Counted from the stretch's first letter, positions 34,401 to 47,048 are shown. The stretch: DNA of 64,000 nt from Ailanthus altissimus (GCA_946807835.1 OX327695.1:25402501-25466500); one strand, 5' to 3'. Program-made: numbers and translations. The notes: generated from the letters alone by a model not told the origin.

Positions 34401-35430
34401 AATTTTAGAATTATCTCCAAAAGTAACATTGCCACTTACCGATTCATCAAAAGCTCTACAAACATGTTTATACTCCCACACATGTTATTGGTAGCCCCGG
34501 TGTCAAGATATCAAGTATTATTTTCTCCATCATCTCCTCCTCCTTTGTATGTCAATAATAAAATAGACCCATGTTGATCTTTATTTTCTACAAAATTTAC
34601 TTTCTCTTCAATATTGTTAGTAGCCTTGCAATTTGAAGCATAATTTCCAAACTTTTGGCAATTGTAGCATTTAACACAAGAAATGTCATACCTTTACCTT
34701 GAATTATTTCCTCTCTTACGTACACTTGTAGGAAATGAAACTTGTCTTCATTTTTCTCCATTTGTTGCCTTAAAATTTCTTATTCCCAAGCCTTTATCAC
34801 AACTTCTTCCACACTGGCTTCTCTCATTCTTGGTGCCTTCATAATTCTCCTTCAAATTAAGTATTGTTTGAAGAACTTGCTCTAAAGTTTCTTTTTTCTT
34901 CTTTTGCCTTTCTTTATAGGATTGCAAGGATTCCATGAGCTCTTCAATGCTTATGTTCTCCAAATTTTTAGACTCTTCAATAGCTACAACAATATGCTCA
35001 AATCTTGGATCTAAAGAGCAAAGAATTTTCTCCACCACACTTGTATCATTTAAACTTTCATCATTACTTTTTAATTTGTTAACTACCACCAAAACTCTAG
35101 AAAAATATTCAGAAATAGTTTTCCAATCTTTCATGTGTAAAAATTCAAACTCGCCTCCCATGCTTTTTTAGCGGTAGTAGCGTTGGCAACCTTCTCAAAA
35201 CCACCATCATCTAAGGTTTGATAGATGATGTAGATAGCTTTCTCATTTCTCTTTCTTACTTCCTTTTGTGCTTGAGAAAAAGATGCTCTATCATGTAGCT
35301 TCTTAAAGCCTTTCTCTACAATCTCCCAAGCATTTTAAGAACCCAACAAAGCCTTCATCTTAATGTTCTAAGCTTCATAGTTAAGCTTGTTAAGTGTAAG
35401 AATTTAGAAGGGAAGCATCCCACTTGCCAT
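31500..35430 (-). pseudogene. Broken gag-pol polyprotein of copia 2
   Basis: Read on the minus strand: gag from the ATG at 35430; a zinc knuckle reading CYNCQKFGNYASNC (about 34640-34690), in which the histidine is lost; the protease site YLDTGATNNMCG (about 34480-34515), with the catalytic DTG kept but the tryptophan before it turned into a stop; pre-integrase and integrase (33430-34250, with FIDDFSRKT); then RT and RNase H. A 231-residue open stretch (31773-32468) contains the catalytic YVDD (LYVDDLIFT), the VGSLQYLT block and RNase H with DSDRAGDLDERKSTTEF. Scattered stops and shifts show the element is dead, but its RT-RNase H half is the best preserved pol segment in the window. Confidence 0.9.
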
Positions 35431-35453
35431 TTTGTTCAAGCGAGAATTTTTTA

Positions 35454-35466
35454 ACTTTGATACTAC
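35454..35466 (-). other. Primer-binding site of copia 2
   Basis: Complement reads TAGTATCAAAGTT, three bases inside the 5' LTR. It is a decayed match to the initiator methionine tRNA site TGGTATCAGAGCC. Confidence 0.7.
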
Positions 35467-35468
35467 TT

Positions 35469-35838
35469 TGTTGGAAGAGGTATTTGGTGTTTAGGAATTT
35501 TAAGGAGAGAAAGAATTGGAAGAGAGGAGAGGATTTATAGAGAAATAAATTTTTATTGAACTCTTGAATTGTTTTGGCTTTGCTTGATAAAAAATAAAGA
35601 ACTCACTCATATTTATAGTAGTAGATGGAGAGTTCTACACATTAAATTTCAACAAATATAATAATTACACTCTTAACAAAATGGAAGATTAATCTATATA
35701 ATTTTGACATAAGATGCAAGATTTATCAAGAATATAAATCTAGAACATATTAGTTCTAGAAGATAGACTTGAATCAAGATTTGAGCTCAAAGTGATGAAC
35801 CTAAATATATTGGACTAAATCAAGTTTATTTCTCAACA
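35469..35838 (-). repeat. 5' LTR of copia 2
   Basis: 370 bp, partner of 31102-31479, with TGTTGG at one end and CTCAACA at the other. Confidence 0.9.
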
Positions 35839-35843
35839 GGGTC

Positions 35844-36731
35844 GACATGGGCTTAGCCCCTCTATGGTTGACATCCCTGTAAGGGCTGACAGAAAGGTTC
35901 CCGCAGTTGGTGCTTCATCTCTAATGGTGGGTGTCAATCCTGAAGTGGATTATCTCCACATATAATAATAGGTAATCATAAAGTGTAATTATCCAAACTA
36001 AATGTTGATTTAGTTCATGCTTTTTTTTTTGGAGCTAGCCTTTACGTGTAACCCTTGCATGGTGACTAAGTCTGATATAGGGGAGGTTGAAAGGAATTTA
36101 GAGTCATTTTTTAGGTTCCTCATTGAATCCATTTTTTAGACTTGTGGTGAAATAGGATTCTACTTGTTTAGTTAATTCCATGTCACTTTTTCGTCGGCCA
36201 AATTCTTCCCAAACTTAGAATTCTTCCCATCTTCTTTTAGTTCCAGTCAAACTCTTCAACACCATCTATCAAGACTCATAGCAAAGGTCAAGTAGCTAAG
36301 TTTAGTGTGGCAAAGTCTTTGACAACCAATAATCCTCTTACAAAACAAGGTCAAAATGAAACTAGTTATTTTATTCTAATTTTAAAGAGCAAAAGAAAAC
36401 TAGCGATACATTTTGTTTCTTTTTGTTTTAGAGAAGAAGTCAAAAGATGGTGCCTTAGCATAATGTCATCTTCGAATGGGATTTGATGTCTTGGAATTTG
36501 TTGATAACTCTTATCCCCCGGTTCCTTCTATTATGCCTTCTTCGGCTAAACTGCACTCTTAGTTGATTTCTTCTCCTTCTTTATTGGCAGCTTCAGTCAT
36601 TGGGTAAGGCTGTCAATTACAATTAGAATTTTTAGCTAGAATGTCTAAGGTCCAAAAAATCTTCAGACATTTTGAATCCTGCGTGATCATTTGCAAGAAC
36701 TATGCCCTGGTTTGGTTTTCTAGATAAAAAC
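35844..36731 (+). pseudogene. Plus-strand LINE continued: end of ORF1 and start of the endonuclease
   Basis: After copia 2 the plus-strand LINE resumes with a low-similarity ORF1 tail. From about 36640 an endonuclease start can be read across frames (WNV.G at 36640, LRDHLQELCPGLVFL-like residues near 36690-36725), matching the start of ORF2 in the other LINE. The solo LTR at 36732 interrupts it directly after this point. Confidence 0.65.
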
Positions 36732-37602
36732 TGTTGAAAAATTGGTGATTCAACAATCTTGGTTAGACAAGAATTGAGATGAATACCAAAGTGAAGAGTT
36801 ACAAGAGGTCTAGAACGTGTGGGATATATATGGAGAAGTCTAAGACGTGTGGGACATGAAAGAGGAAAGCGAAATGGGACTCAAAGACCCAAAGGAAGCA
36901 AGAAAACGCGGAAGGAGCTACAGGGCTGAGTGCCGCGGTACCTAAGACAGTAACGCAGCGCTGCAGTGCTGGGTCCTCAGTACCACAGCATTAGGTCCTC
37001 AGCGCTGCAGCGTTGGGCGCGATTTTTTCCAGTGCACAACGCCAGAACGCATGGAAAAGTCCGTTTTGGTTCGGGATTTCAAGTTTTGGAAAGTTTTGAA
37101 CTTCCAAAATAAGTAGACCTTTACTCCAACAAGGAATAGGGTTAGTAGGCACGAAATACACCCTATATAAACACTTGTAAACCCTTGATTTCAGATGAAA
37201 CATTGAGAGAGACTCTAAGAGAGGGGAAGAACTGGGTAGACACTAAGTGCTTGTGTGCGCTAGGGTGGAACCGTTGTTTGGGTGATCATTGTTCGTGGTA
37301 GAATAAGGGTTCACTAAACGTTTAGGTCTTTTTGAGGGTTCTTCATTGGGTTTTCCATATAAAATCTCTAGGGAGTTATAATAAGAGAGGCTAGGATCAT
37401 TGGATCCACTATGAACGTAGGCAATTAGCCGAATCACGTAAGATTGTGTTGTACTCTTTTATTTTCTGCTTTGAATTCTTGTTGTGTTTGCTTGATTGAC
37501 AGGTTATTTCACTGCGTAAGGAGGTTAGGGTTCTAGGTTGAATCTCGGGTTCTTCGTTTCAACATAACCTCGAGAAGGAGAAGGGTGTTTCCTCCCTTAA
37601 CA
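36732..37602 (+). mobile_element. Solo LTR (family A) inside the LINE endonuclease
   Basis: 871 bp, TGTTGAAAAATTGG at the start and CCTCCCTTAACA at the end, flanked by a perfect duplication AAAAC (36727-36731 and 37603-37607). No internal region or second LTR is present, so it is a product of LTR-LTR recombination. It contains a GC-rich minisatellite at 36915-37030 and a CTATATAAACACTTG box near 37164 that may be its old promoter. A reversed relative is at 47049-59068. Confidence 0.9.
36915..37030 (+). repeat. GC-rich 22-bp minisatellite in the solo LTR
   Basis: Units of 22 bases of the type GGTCCTCAGCGCTGCAGCGTTG, at least two adjacent and a third decayed. The core is the same as in the copia 1 leader repeat. 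Confidence 0.8.
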
Positions 37603-37607
37603 AAAAC

Positions 37608-38440
37608 TATATCTTATCATCAACAATTGAAATTTCTTCGGGCTAATCTTGGTTTTGCGGGTAGTTGACATAGTGAGTCGAGGTAGTGGGTTAGTTCTAC
37701 AATGGTAAGATACTATTTTGATTAAATTTCTCTCCTATTCATGGTGGCATATTCATCTCTAAGTTTGCCAATCTTCTTAGGATCCTTAATGATTCATTTG
37801 GTTTTTATGGTAACCCCGATGCTTCTTAAAGGTTTCATGTATGGACAATGTTAGAAAGAATCTTGTTGGCATTGGGAACAAACTGCATGATTGGAATTTT
37901 AAACAAATCAAGTTTCTCTCACGAGTTCTCTGGGAGAAACACATATATTCTCCTATTTCAACCAAAATATTTCAACATCTTCCTGGGTTAAGTTGCGAGC
38001 TGTCAAAAAGGATATTGATGCTCTAACGGAGAAGAACAAGATTTATTAGAGCAAACATTCTCAAGTGACTTGGCTTGAACATGGATATAGAAACACTCGA
38101 CATTTCCATTACAAGGCTTCAAGAAGGAAAACTAGGAATCATATTTTGGGTATTACTGATAATTATAGGGTTTGGCGTGAGGATTCTGCAGATTTACTAT
38201 AAGTTGTTATAGCATTTTTTTTTTGTCTTTTCTCCTTTAAGTCGTACTCGGTTATGGCCTTGGAGGATGTTTTACAAAGTGTGACCTATAGAGTGACACA
38301 TACTGCAAACAGAATACTTGATGCATTGTTTATTGTAAACGAGATTAAAAATGATTTTTTCCAAATGTTCCCACCAAGGTATGATGGTTGGATGGTTTTT
38401 CTACTTTATTTTGTTGATAGAGTGTGTGCTAAATTAAGGG
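37608..38440 (+). pseudogene. Plus-strand LINE continued: endonuclease to start of reverse transcriptase
   Basis: The endonuclease resumes with FLRANLGFAG (about 37630) and a decayed SGGLALLW-like block. The linker WNFKQIKFLSRVLWEKH (37880-37930) follows, then VTWLEHGYRNTRHFHYKASRR (about 38063-38130) and the entry to the RT domain (VTHTANRILDALFIVNEIK, 38280-38350, then PPRYDGWM in place of the usual APGPDGM). Beyond about 38440 no LINE sequence is recognisable, so the RT core is missing here. Confidence 0.8.
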
Positions 38441-40489
38441 TATATGCATGTGATTGTATATTCATTGAATAAATTAATGTATGTCATACATACATTGCAT
38501 AGGTGAATCAAAATCTAATTTTTTATTTAATAAATACACTCTTAATATAAATCAATTACATTAACAAATTTTAAACTTATTGTTCGTGAAATTATACACA
38601 TACGAATTATAATCGCAAGTGTATGGGTCGTGATCAAGTAATAAAGTTATTAGTGAGTATCGTTCCTACAAAGATTGGTGTTCTAAATTAATGCTAAGTA
38701 CTATGATGCTGTCAACCTAACATTTTATAGGCTAATCTAAAGGCTGAGTTGAATTATGTAATTAAAATAAAATGTTTAAACTAAATAATTTGGTAAATTA
38801 AGGATATAAGAGTTATATGCCAATGAGTTCTAAGAACTTAATTTCCCTCTATTGTTCATATGCTCTTTATCATGAGTGATTAACAACCAATTTGTATGCA
38901 TTCATTAGTCAATGGTGTATAATTAATCTCATCACCTCTCCTGAGTGTCGAATGAAACCCTATGCATATATAACTAAGTTGATATCCCTATCTAACCCAT
39001 TATATATACATGCATTAAGCTACCTTTATATGACTACCCTAAGTTTATTAGTCTCTTAACTCAATAAATTTAAAGTTATGATTTTTACGACCAACATATG
39101 GATTAAATTCTTCTAAGTACATAACTCAAATATTTAAAACATCTAATCAATTTCCTAATGAAATTAGAATCATTAAGCACATAAAAAATATAAGTAAATA
39201 AACATAAAATAGTTATTAATCACATAATAATATCAACACTTATTTTTCAATAGAGTTCTATCAAGCCTTAGAACATATAATCTAACAATTCATAGAGAAG
39301 TATTCAATTATATATATCCAAATGCTCATAAAAGTACTCATGTTCAAATCAACACAAAACACAATTACAAACTTGGAATAAATGTATTCTGAGGCAACAA
39401 CGAGGATCCAAAAATATGGATGATACACGTTGTCACCCACATGCAAAAAGAAGTACAAATTAGAAGCAAGCTAGAATAAGACATTAAGGGAGTAAAAAGA
39501 GAAGCCATCTGTCTCTTTCTCTAACATAGTTCTGTACGTCTAAGAAAATTAATAGTAGTATCGTAAATAATACTACTAGCCCTTTGTAAACTACCTAAGA
39601 CATGTATTAACATACATATATACCTAATGAAGGCTAGAATTTCTTATTTTAACGCAAGCAAACCTTGTCATGAAATTTAGAAATAAGTTTCATATGATCA
39701 TAAGGGCCTTATTAGCTTTTTAGTAATGGGCAACTTTTAGGCAATTGGTATTAGTGTTAGTTAATTCTGCCACTGAACTTAGATGAATCTGATCTGCAAA
39801 TACATACCATTGTGCAATAAAGTTTTGCTAGTGATCAATATTTGGTATAGCACATTTCCTAATCTCCAATGGACACAACCTTCATGTCTATATATATAGT
39901 AGCATTATATGTAAATATAGCTAAAAAATAGATCACCTAACTTCTAATAAGCAATAATTCTTAGTAAAAGAAGTTTTACCTGCACCCACTCCCACAAAGA
40001 CTCCTTTAATTGAGCTGGTACCTTTCTCCAATCATTATAGATAATGGGAAAACATTGTCAAACTATCACGCCGATTGCTTTGGTCAATGCAATACCCTCA
40101 ACTCTTTTCAGCACCCTTAAATTTATTGTATCTCACCACAATTTTGCTGCTATCTCTAGTAGTTTTAAGACTTGTCTTCTTTTTCATGCCTCAAGTGTGT
40201 CTTTCACTCATATCTATTGAGCTATCAAACCTATTATCACTCATGCTTCCATTAACATTATTTTTTATCATCCTGATAACATAAATGAATTAATCGACAA
40301 CGTCAGAATGCATAAATATAGAATAATTGAAAACATATTATATCACCATAAGGTACAGTACAATACAGAACTCTATTACTGATCATTATAACAATTAAAA
40401 AAATCACAGAGGCATATAAGAATATATATTAAATGTATAGATATAGGTTGTCATCATCAAAATTTAAAAACAACAAAGTTTTCATAGAC
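38441..40489. other. AT-rich repeat-derived DNA without recognisable gene
   Basis: No coding domain is seen. At 38585-38720 there is a block of moderate complexity (CGCAAGTGTATGGGTCGTG, then GAGTATCGTTCCTACAAAG) of a kind I have met in noncoding parts of plant transposons, but I cannot assign it. The rest is low-complexity AT-rich DNA, possibly the 3' half of the CACTA element that follows. Confidence 0.4.
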
Positions 40490-40491
40490 AC

Positions 40492-43440
40492 TTACTTGTA
40501 TTCTACATCTATTTGGTTGACTAATATGTATTCATAATTTGTCCTTATATAAATTGAAGTGGTTTCATCTTCTATGTCTAAGTCTTTAGCTTCTGTAGAT
40601 GGTTCATATATAATCAGTGGTTGAATGTTTATCATATCCTTTTCATCTGGGCTTGATTTTACTTCATTATCCCTTTTGGGCATCATACAAACAATAGAAT
40701 CTTTAACACTTTTCTGATCTGGCACGTAAAAAACTTGTTTGGCTTGTGAAGCCAATATAAATGTATTTGATCTATGACCTACCATATCAAGATCAATAAT
40801 TGTGAACCTATATTTATCAACTTTGACATCATGTCAATTATCGACCCAATCACACTTGAATACGGGGACCTTGAACATATGATAGTCCAAGTCTCATATC
40901 TTATAAATAATGCCATAACATCTCCCCAATTACTGAATTTTTATCCTTAGCACTAGTAACTTACATTGACGTTGCCACTACACTAACACCGTTATTTTGC
41001 ATTATACGATTTTCATATTGATGCAATGTGAAAGGTATAACCATTTATCTAATACCCCACATATTTTATGACATTTGACCTTGGTCCTCGTGCCAACCAT
41101 TATATAACTTTATATATGTACTCTCCATTTTTTAATGCATTAATAACCTAAAAATATAACCCTCAAATAATAACCTTATGAATATTAAATATTACTTGAA
41201 AAACATGAAAATGTTAAAAGTTTTAGATTAACATACTTTCTTTTCCAACCAATATAAAAATGTACGATTATGTTGATCTTGCAACCATTTTTTGTTGCTT
41301 GATTGATGCGGGTATTGATTATGAAGCCACCTAAAGTGCTTCGTAAACAAGTGAACATTATTTGTTATATTATCAAACATAATAAGTTACAAACAATATA
41401 TCTTACTTTAAGAATTTACAACATATTTATACTTACTCAATATAAGGTTGAACCTCTTTTGTATTCTCTAACATATAGCGATGTGCTTGCTCTAGTAGAA
41501 CATTGTCAACATAAATGATCTCACCACCAATAAAAGGTCATTGAAATTTTATTTTCTCTTTATGCCCAAAAGGATCTCCAATTACATTTTAGCCCGACAT
41601 GTATTCTGCGCAAAACTCCATTGCTTCTTCAACAACATAACACTCGGTGCACCCTTCTGGTTGACTACGATCATGCACATAACCTTTCAAAACTTTCATA
41701 TACCTTTCAAAAGGATATATTTATCTTAGGTAAATTGGTCTACAAAGTCTTACCTCTTCAACAAGATGGACAGTCACGTGGACTATGATGTCAAAGAAGT
41801 TAGGTGAAAAATACTGCTCAAATAAACATAAAGTAGTTATAAGATCAGATTGTATCTTTTCCAAGTTTTTAGGGTCTACTACTATGTTGTATAAAGCACT
41901 AAAGAAGAATGAAAACCTAGTGATAGCAACTCTAATATGCTCTAGTAATATACCCTTATGGCAAAAGGCATGAATTGTTACATCAACATGTGACAATTAT
42001 GCGATTTCAAACCCATAATCTTGGCATCTTCCACAAATACAAGGGTTTTAAAGTTTGAATAATATGTTATAGGCACCTTTATTTCTGCCAACGTCTTGCA
42101 AAATATTTTCTTTTCTTTTTTACTCAATGTAGTACATGCTGCAGGCAAAATAGTTTGATTGTTATGTTTCTTAAGATGTAACTCTTCTCTTAGCTTTAAT
42201 TCCTTCAAATCCAATCTTGATTTTATGCCATCTTTCATCTTATTTAGAATATTTAGTAAGATTCTATAGATGCTCTTATACATATTCTTCTTAATATGCA
42301 TAACATCTAATTGATGACGAATTAACAAATTTTTTCAATAAAGTAGGTTGAAAAAATAAATTTCTTTTTTCAATATACATTTTCATCACTATTATCTCTT
42401 CTTTGTTTTTTTGTTTCTCCCTCAATTTATTTTTAAAACCATTTAATGACTTAAAAATTTCTTCACCACCCAATGGTATAGGAGGGAATCCATATTCTAG
42501 TTCACTATTAAACTATTTTCTTTGTGAACGATATGTATGATTAGCTGGAAGAAATCGTCGATGCCTTATATAAGATATTTCTTACTTTTTTTAACCTACA
42601 CGCATAAGTACCCTCTCTACAATATAGACAAGCAAAATATCCCTTTACAGTAACACTAGATAAATTGCTATATGTGGAAAAGTCGCTTGCGGCCTATAAA
42701 AGTACACCCCTTAAATCAAAAACTTCTTTTTTACAAGAATCAAGGCTTCAACTTTCTCATTGTAAAGTATTTTCAAGTCATAAATTAATGGTGCCAAATA
42801 CACATCATTATCATTTCCAAGTTGTCTTGGACTAGGAATTAACAAAGACAATAACATGTACTTTCTCTTTATGCACAACCAAGGCGAAAGGTTATAGTTA
42901 ACATGAATAACTAGCCAAAAGCTATAACTACTACTTAAAGAGCTATGTGGGTTGATACCATCGGATGAAAGAGCTATTTTGAGGTTTCTACTATCATATA
43001 TAAATTCAAGCCATTTATTATCAATTAAGTACCATGTAGGGAATCAGCTGGATGTCAAAGCTTACCATCATTTTCTCTAGTAATTGCATGCCAAGTCAAT
43101 TTTTTGGCAATTTGAGGAGATTGAAATATGTGTCTCAATCGTGGAATGATTAAAAAATATAATACAACTTTAGCAGGAACCCTGTTTGTTTTTTTTACTA
43201 TGCTATTTTGTTGTTGCTTCCATTTTAATTTACCATATGATGGACAATAAGATAGATTTTCGTACTTCTTTCTATACAAAATACAATTATTAGGGCTTGC
43301 ATCTATCCTCTTATATTTAATGCCTAAAGTACTCATTATCATTTTTACTTTATAAGTAAAAGCAGAGAATAGATTATGTTCTAGAAGAATATCTTTAAGA
43401 GCAGTCAATAACTCCGTAAAACTCTTGTCATACCACATAT
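40492..43440 (-). pseudogene. CACTA transposase (Tnp2-type, DUF4218, DUF4216), broken
   Basis: On the minus strand: the Tnp2 N-terminal part with MWYDKSFTELLTALKDILLE and a CILYRKKYENLSYCP cysteine block (43055-43438); the middle with QLDVMHIKKNMYKSI and TLSKKEKKIFC (41978-42328); DUF4218 with VAITRFSFFF and FDIIVHVTVHLVEEV (41660-41996); and DUF4216 with CDWVDN, then FILASQAKQVFYV (40492-40860). The order is that of plant En/Spm transposases, which cut and paste elements ending in CACTA. Stops, shifts and gaps between the blocks show it is dead. Some gaps may be introns. Confidence 0.88.
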
Positions 43441-45863
43441 TTTTCTTTTGATGTTATTTAGCTTCACCAACCCAGACAATTTAGTGTATTTGTAATAACT
43501 GGGGTATAAAGGTGTCTAAAAATCCTTTAATACTTCAGTAAAGGAATTTTCATGATTTTCACAATGTCTGTACACTTCTTAAACTATTTCTATAGTTGAT
43601 TGATCGAGCATATATTCGCAACATGGAGAAGTTACTTCTCTCTATGCCAATACCATGTCTAATAACTTTCATCGATACTATGAACAAACAAGTGACTTTT
43701 TTTTTTGTTAAAGATCGCATTATGACATTTAACACATAGGCATCTCATTGTTTTACTATTTTTAGAATAAAAAGTTTAAAACTCAAGGAATTTCTCAACC
43801 CTAACATTATATTTCTCACTTAATCTATCACACAACATCCAAGATTTATCCATGTGAAGAATAAGAAATGTGCACATGAAAAATAACATTTAGTTAATGT
43901 TATGTAATTATTACTGAATAAAACTTTTTTTAGCATTGGTGATGAGATATATTATTTATAAGTAAAAACTTGTTCTCTCTTTCCATACCAATTCATTGCT
44001 TACACTTCAACATTCTCTATGAATTATGACTACATTAGTCCTCAAATAGGTAATTGGTTATTGCAACACTAATTTTAATCTAGATGCCTACGCAAAAGTT
44101 ACATTACAATTTAGAAGAAGTTTAGGGATGCCTACATGGCAGAGGGCATTGTTTCAATCTTGTTTTCATTATATCAATTTTTTACTTGTACTTTTGTTAA
44201 CCCATTTCTTTTGTTCACTTTTATTGTGAAAATTAACCCAAAGAAATGCGGAGGATATTGTTCGCAATTTGTACAGCTCAAGTACTATCCAAAAATATTT
44301 CATAATAAACCCATCAAATTAAAACTAAACTCTTTTTAACTTAGGTTCAATCTAAAAGTACTTTTTTTAAAAGCAGTTTTTGTTACTGTTAATATGAAGT
44401 ACAATTCCACTTAATTAGTTTTGTGGAGATTAAGAATAAGTTGTAATTTATTTATAAGAAAAACTCAACCAGTAACACAACCATATAGGGATGGAAAATT
44501 AACAAAGTACTTACACATCAAATGTTTTAAACTACAATGGATCAAATTCTTGGTGGATTTGTCACAATCTTACTTGAGAAAGTAAGGTTAATATGAAAAA
44601 AAAAAGTCACTTTCTTGAACCAAATATGTCCAAAACACGTGCATAATCTAATCATAATTCTTAAATTCAGCTCAAGACAAAAACTTGAGGAAAAAATAAT
44701 ACATTACTACAGTAACACAAAACTAATCCACATTAATTATAGTTTTAGAAGTTATGGACCCTTATAATGGATTTCTTGTCCTTCATTAAATTAAATCATA
44801 CATTTTTTAATTATGGGGTGAGCAATATTTGGATGATCTAAATCCTCTTGTATTTGAACACTAAACTTCTTAGTTTCATTCAAAATACTCAATCAAAAGT
44901 TAATACCTACCGATGTAAGCGAAATTTAAACCCTAAACATCTTTGATTCTATCAATAATATTTTATTAATTGAACTACTTGACACCCACAAACTATCAAG
45001 TTTTTAAACCATTAACCATATTACATATATATATTATATATAAAGAATTGTATTTACTATTGGCCACTTTAAAATGTGAACTATAGTTGTTGTTTTATAT
45101 AGTCTCCCAATGGTGTTTTGCATGTGAAATTGATAACAAAAATCATAAGTGCATGAATATATTATTCTCTGGTCACTTGGTAAGTGATTGTGTATTTCTT
45201 TTTCTACTCCAAACTCTTGATCATGACTTAAAAAAAAAAATTTTAATTGCATTATAAATTAAAGCTATCTACAATAGTGCAAATAATCTATTTTTTTTAG
45301 CCCTAAACAAAACAATCTATTTTTTTCTTTTTATTTGGCAGCATAGTGAAAGTGAACAAATTACTTCCTTGGCATAACTTTTTGTTGCCCTTGCTTTAAT
45401 ATTAGATTTAAGAGTATTTAAGGTAACAATCATAAACTCGTGGCCTGTGTTTAAAAAGTCTTCATTATTGTTACTCACATACCCAGCTATACAAAACCAA
45501 CAAACATGGACTACATTGCCCAAAAAACAAAAATACAAAAACCCTATATGTAAGAACAAAAAAAAATAGAAGGCACAAACAAGACCACATGCATGCGAAT
45601 CAATTTGATTAAACAAATCACAAAAAAAAATAGAAACAAATAAAAAAATATGGGACCACACCAAAAATGCACATACATACTAAGTTTACAAACATTCAAA
45701 TACAAAAAGGGGACCACACCAGTTTTTGGTAACAACAATAAACACAAAATCTCTATGCCTACTTACATGGAATCCCACGTGCCCATAAAAGAATAAAAAT
45801 TCTATTTTATTACAGGAACCCCACATGCATAAACAAAATAAAACCTAAACAATTGAATCCATT

Positions 45864-45979
45864 CCTTCGATTTTAGTAAGCAAATAACTATAAAACAAAA
45901 AATCACATGCATACCTTCGATTTTAGTAAGCAAATAACTATAAAACAAAAAATCACATGCATACCTTCGATTTTATTAA
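45864..45979. repeat. 50-bp tandem repeat, two perfect copies and a partial third
   Basis: 45864-45913 and 45914-45963 are identical over 50 bases (CCTTCGATTTTAGTAAGCAA...ATGCATA). A third copy starts at 45964 and fades after 13 bases. It lies in the upstream part of the CACTA element. Perfect identity in such a decayed element points to a recent slippage event. Confidence 0.95.
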
Positions 45980-46341
45980 ACAAAACCAACATACTCTCAT
46001 TAAAATAATAAAATAATAATTAGAGTTTATAAACATATCTTAAGAACAAATAGATGAAGTGCAACTAACGAAGAATCAACCTCTTTTTCTGATTATTACC
46101 AATCCTTATCATTTGAATGATTTGAAATTTGGGATTAGGGCTTCAAATGCATCTGGGAGAGAAGTGTTTGAGTGAATAGTTTGAGTGAATAAGAAATTTT
46201 GGCTAAGTGTTTTTCATTATTAGTTTTACTTGCCTAACAAAACATATGACATCTTTTTGAATGGAAAAATACTAATAAAACAACATCACGTACTCTTCAC
46301 CATTTATTCTTAACAAAACGGTAGTAAGGGGAGGCATTTTT

Positions 46342-46400
46342 TTATTAAGTAATAACATACTTATTAAGTAATAACACACTTGTTAAGTAATAACACATAA
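46342..46400. repeat. Short tandem repeat of TTATTAAGTAATAACACAC type
   Basis: Three imperfect copies of about 19 bases, followed 40 bases later by a further TTGTTAAGTAA. It is part of the repeat-rich terminal region of the CACTA element. Confidence 0.8.
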
Positions 46401-46659
46401 ATTTTGTGATTAAAATGTTGCCATTTTGTTAAGTAAAACACACTTATTGAAACGGCACTGTAGAACCAAAAATAATTTTTTTCTCTAATTAAACAGGGCC
46501 ATTTTATATTAATAAAATGATTTCAAAATTTTAAATAATAAAATATTAGAAATTAATTTGATGTGTATATGCATTAACATGTCATCATTTTTAAAAATAA
46601 TTTTAAATAATTTGAAACAAAATCTATCTCTAAAATGTTTTATATTTTTTTTAAATGCA

Positions 46660-46822
46660 TTTTATCACCACTCTGTGATTGAATTTATCACCAAATTATG
46701 ATAGAAAATTTATTTTGATGCATCTATCACGAACTAATGATAGCAAAAAATTTGTGATAAAATCTATCACAAATTTTTGATAGCATAATAATTCTATCAC
46801 TAAAACCCTTTTTTAAATAGTG
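46660..46822 (-). repeat. Subterminal repeats and terminus of the CACTA element
   Basis: At least six copies of TCTATCAC or TGATAG-type words in both directions within 150 bases, ending at AAATAGTG (complement CACTATTT). Clusters of this kind next to the terminal inverted repeat are typical transposase-binding regions of CACTA elements. Confidence 0.7.
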
Positions 46823-47048
46823 ATTATTATTATGGCAAAATTTATTATGGGGTTGTAAAATTATTGAGTATGGCTCGAGATGGCGAGTGAGTCAAGCATT
46901 AGGAATTTCAATTTACTATACTCATTGGCTTCTATGGCCTTTGTCATTTTTGCCTATTTCTCCACGTATGCTTCCTTAAAGCAACGACTATAGGAGTCGT
47001 GCAAACAACTTTAAGCACTTGGACCATTTAGCTAGTTACTTAACACTT
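46823..47048. other. Short stretch between the CACTA end and an LTR, possible LINE relic
   Basis: No open frame. On the plus strand some residues (IIMAKF, SIRNFNL) recall the connection region of LINE reverse transcriptases, which would fit the plus-strand LINE continuing here, but the match is weak. Confidence 0.3.

Larger units (their letters stand above)
31102..35838 (-). mobile_element. Ty1/copia retrotransposon with 370-bp LTRs, minus strand (copia 2)
   Basis: LTRs are at 31102-31479 (378 bp) and 35469-35838 (370 bp), both TGTTGGAAGAGG...CTCAACA. The flanking bases TGGTC (31097-31101) and GGGTC (35839-35843) are a 5-bp target duplication with one change. The primer-binding site on the minus strand reads TAGTATCAAAGTT (complement of 35454-35466), and a purine tract AAAGAGAGG lies before the 3' LTR. 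It is inserted in ORF1 of the plus-strand LINE, in the opposite direction. The short LTRs and the different gag show it is another lineage from copia 1 and copia 3. Confidence 0.93.
40490..46822 (-). mobile_element. CACTA (En/Spm-type) DNA transposon remnant, minus strand
   Basis: The minus strand carries a CACTA transposase in pieces (40492-43440). About 3.4 kb upstream of it lies a terminal region full of short TCTATCAC/TGATAG subterminal repeats (46660-46800), ending with CACTATTTAAAAAAGGG on the minus strand (46822 inward), as expected for a CACTA end. The other end could not be found, so the left limit is only the last recognised coding sequence. Confidence 0.75.

Noticed and set aside
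45034..45747. Overlapping minus-strand open frames with hydrophobic Phe/Cys-rich content
   Set aside because: They are AT- and A-run-driven frames in the noncoding upstream part of the CACTA element, without domains.
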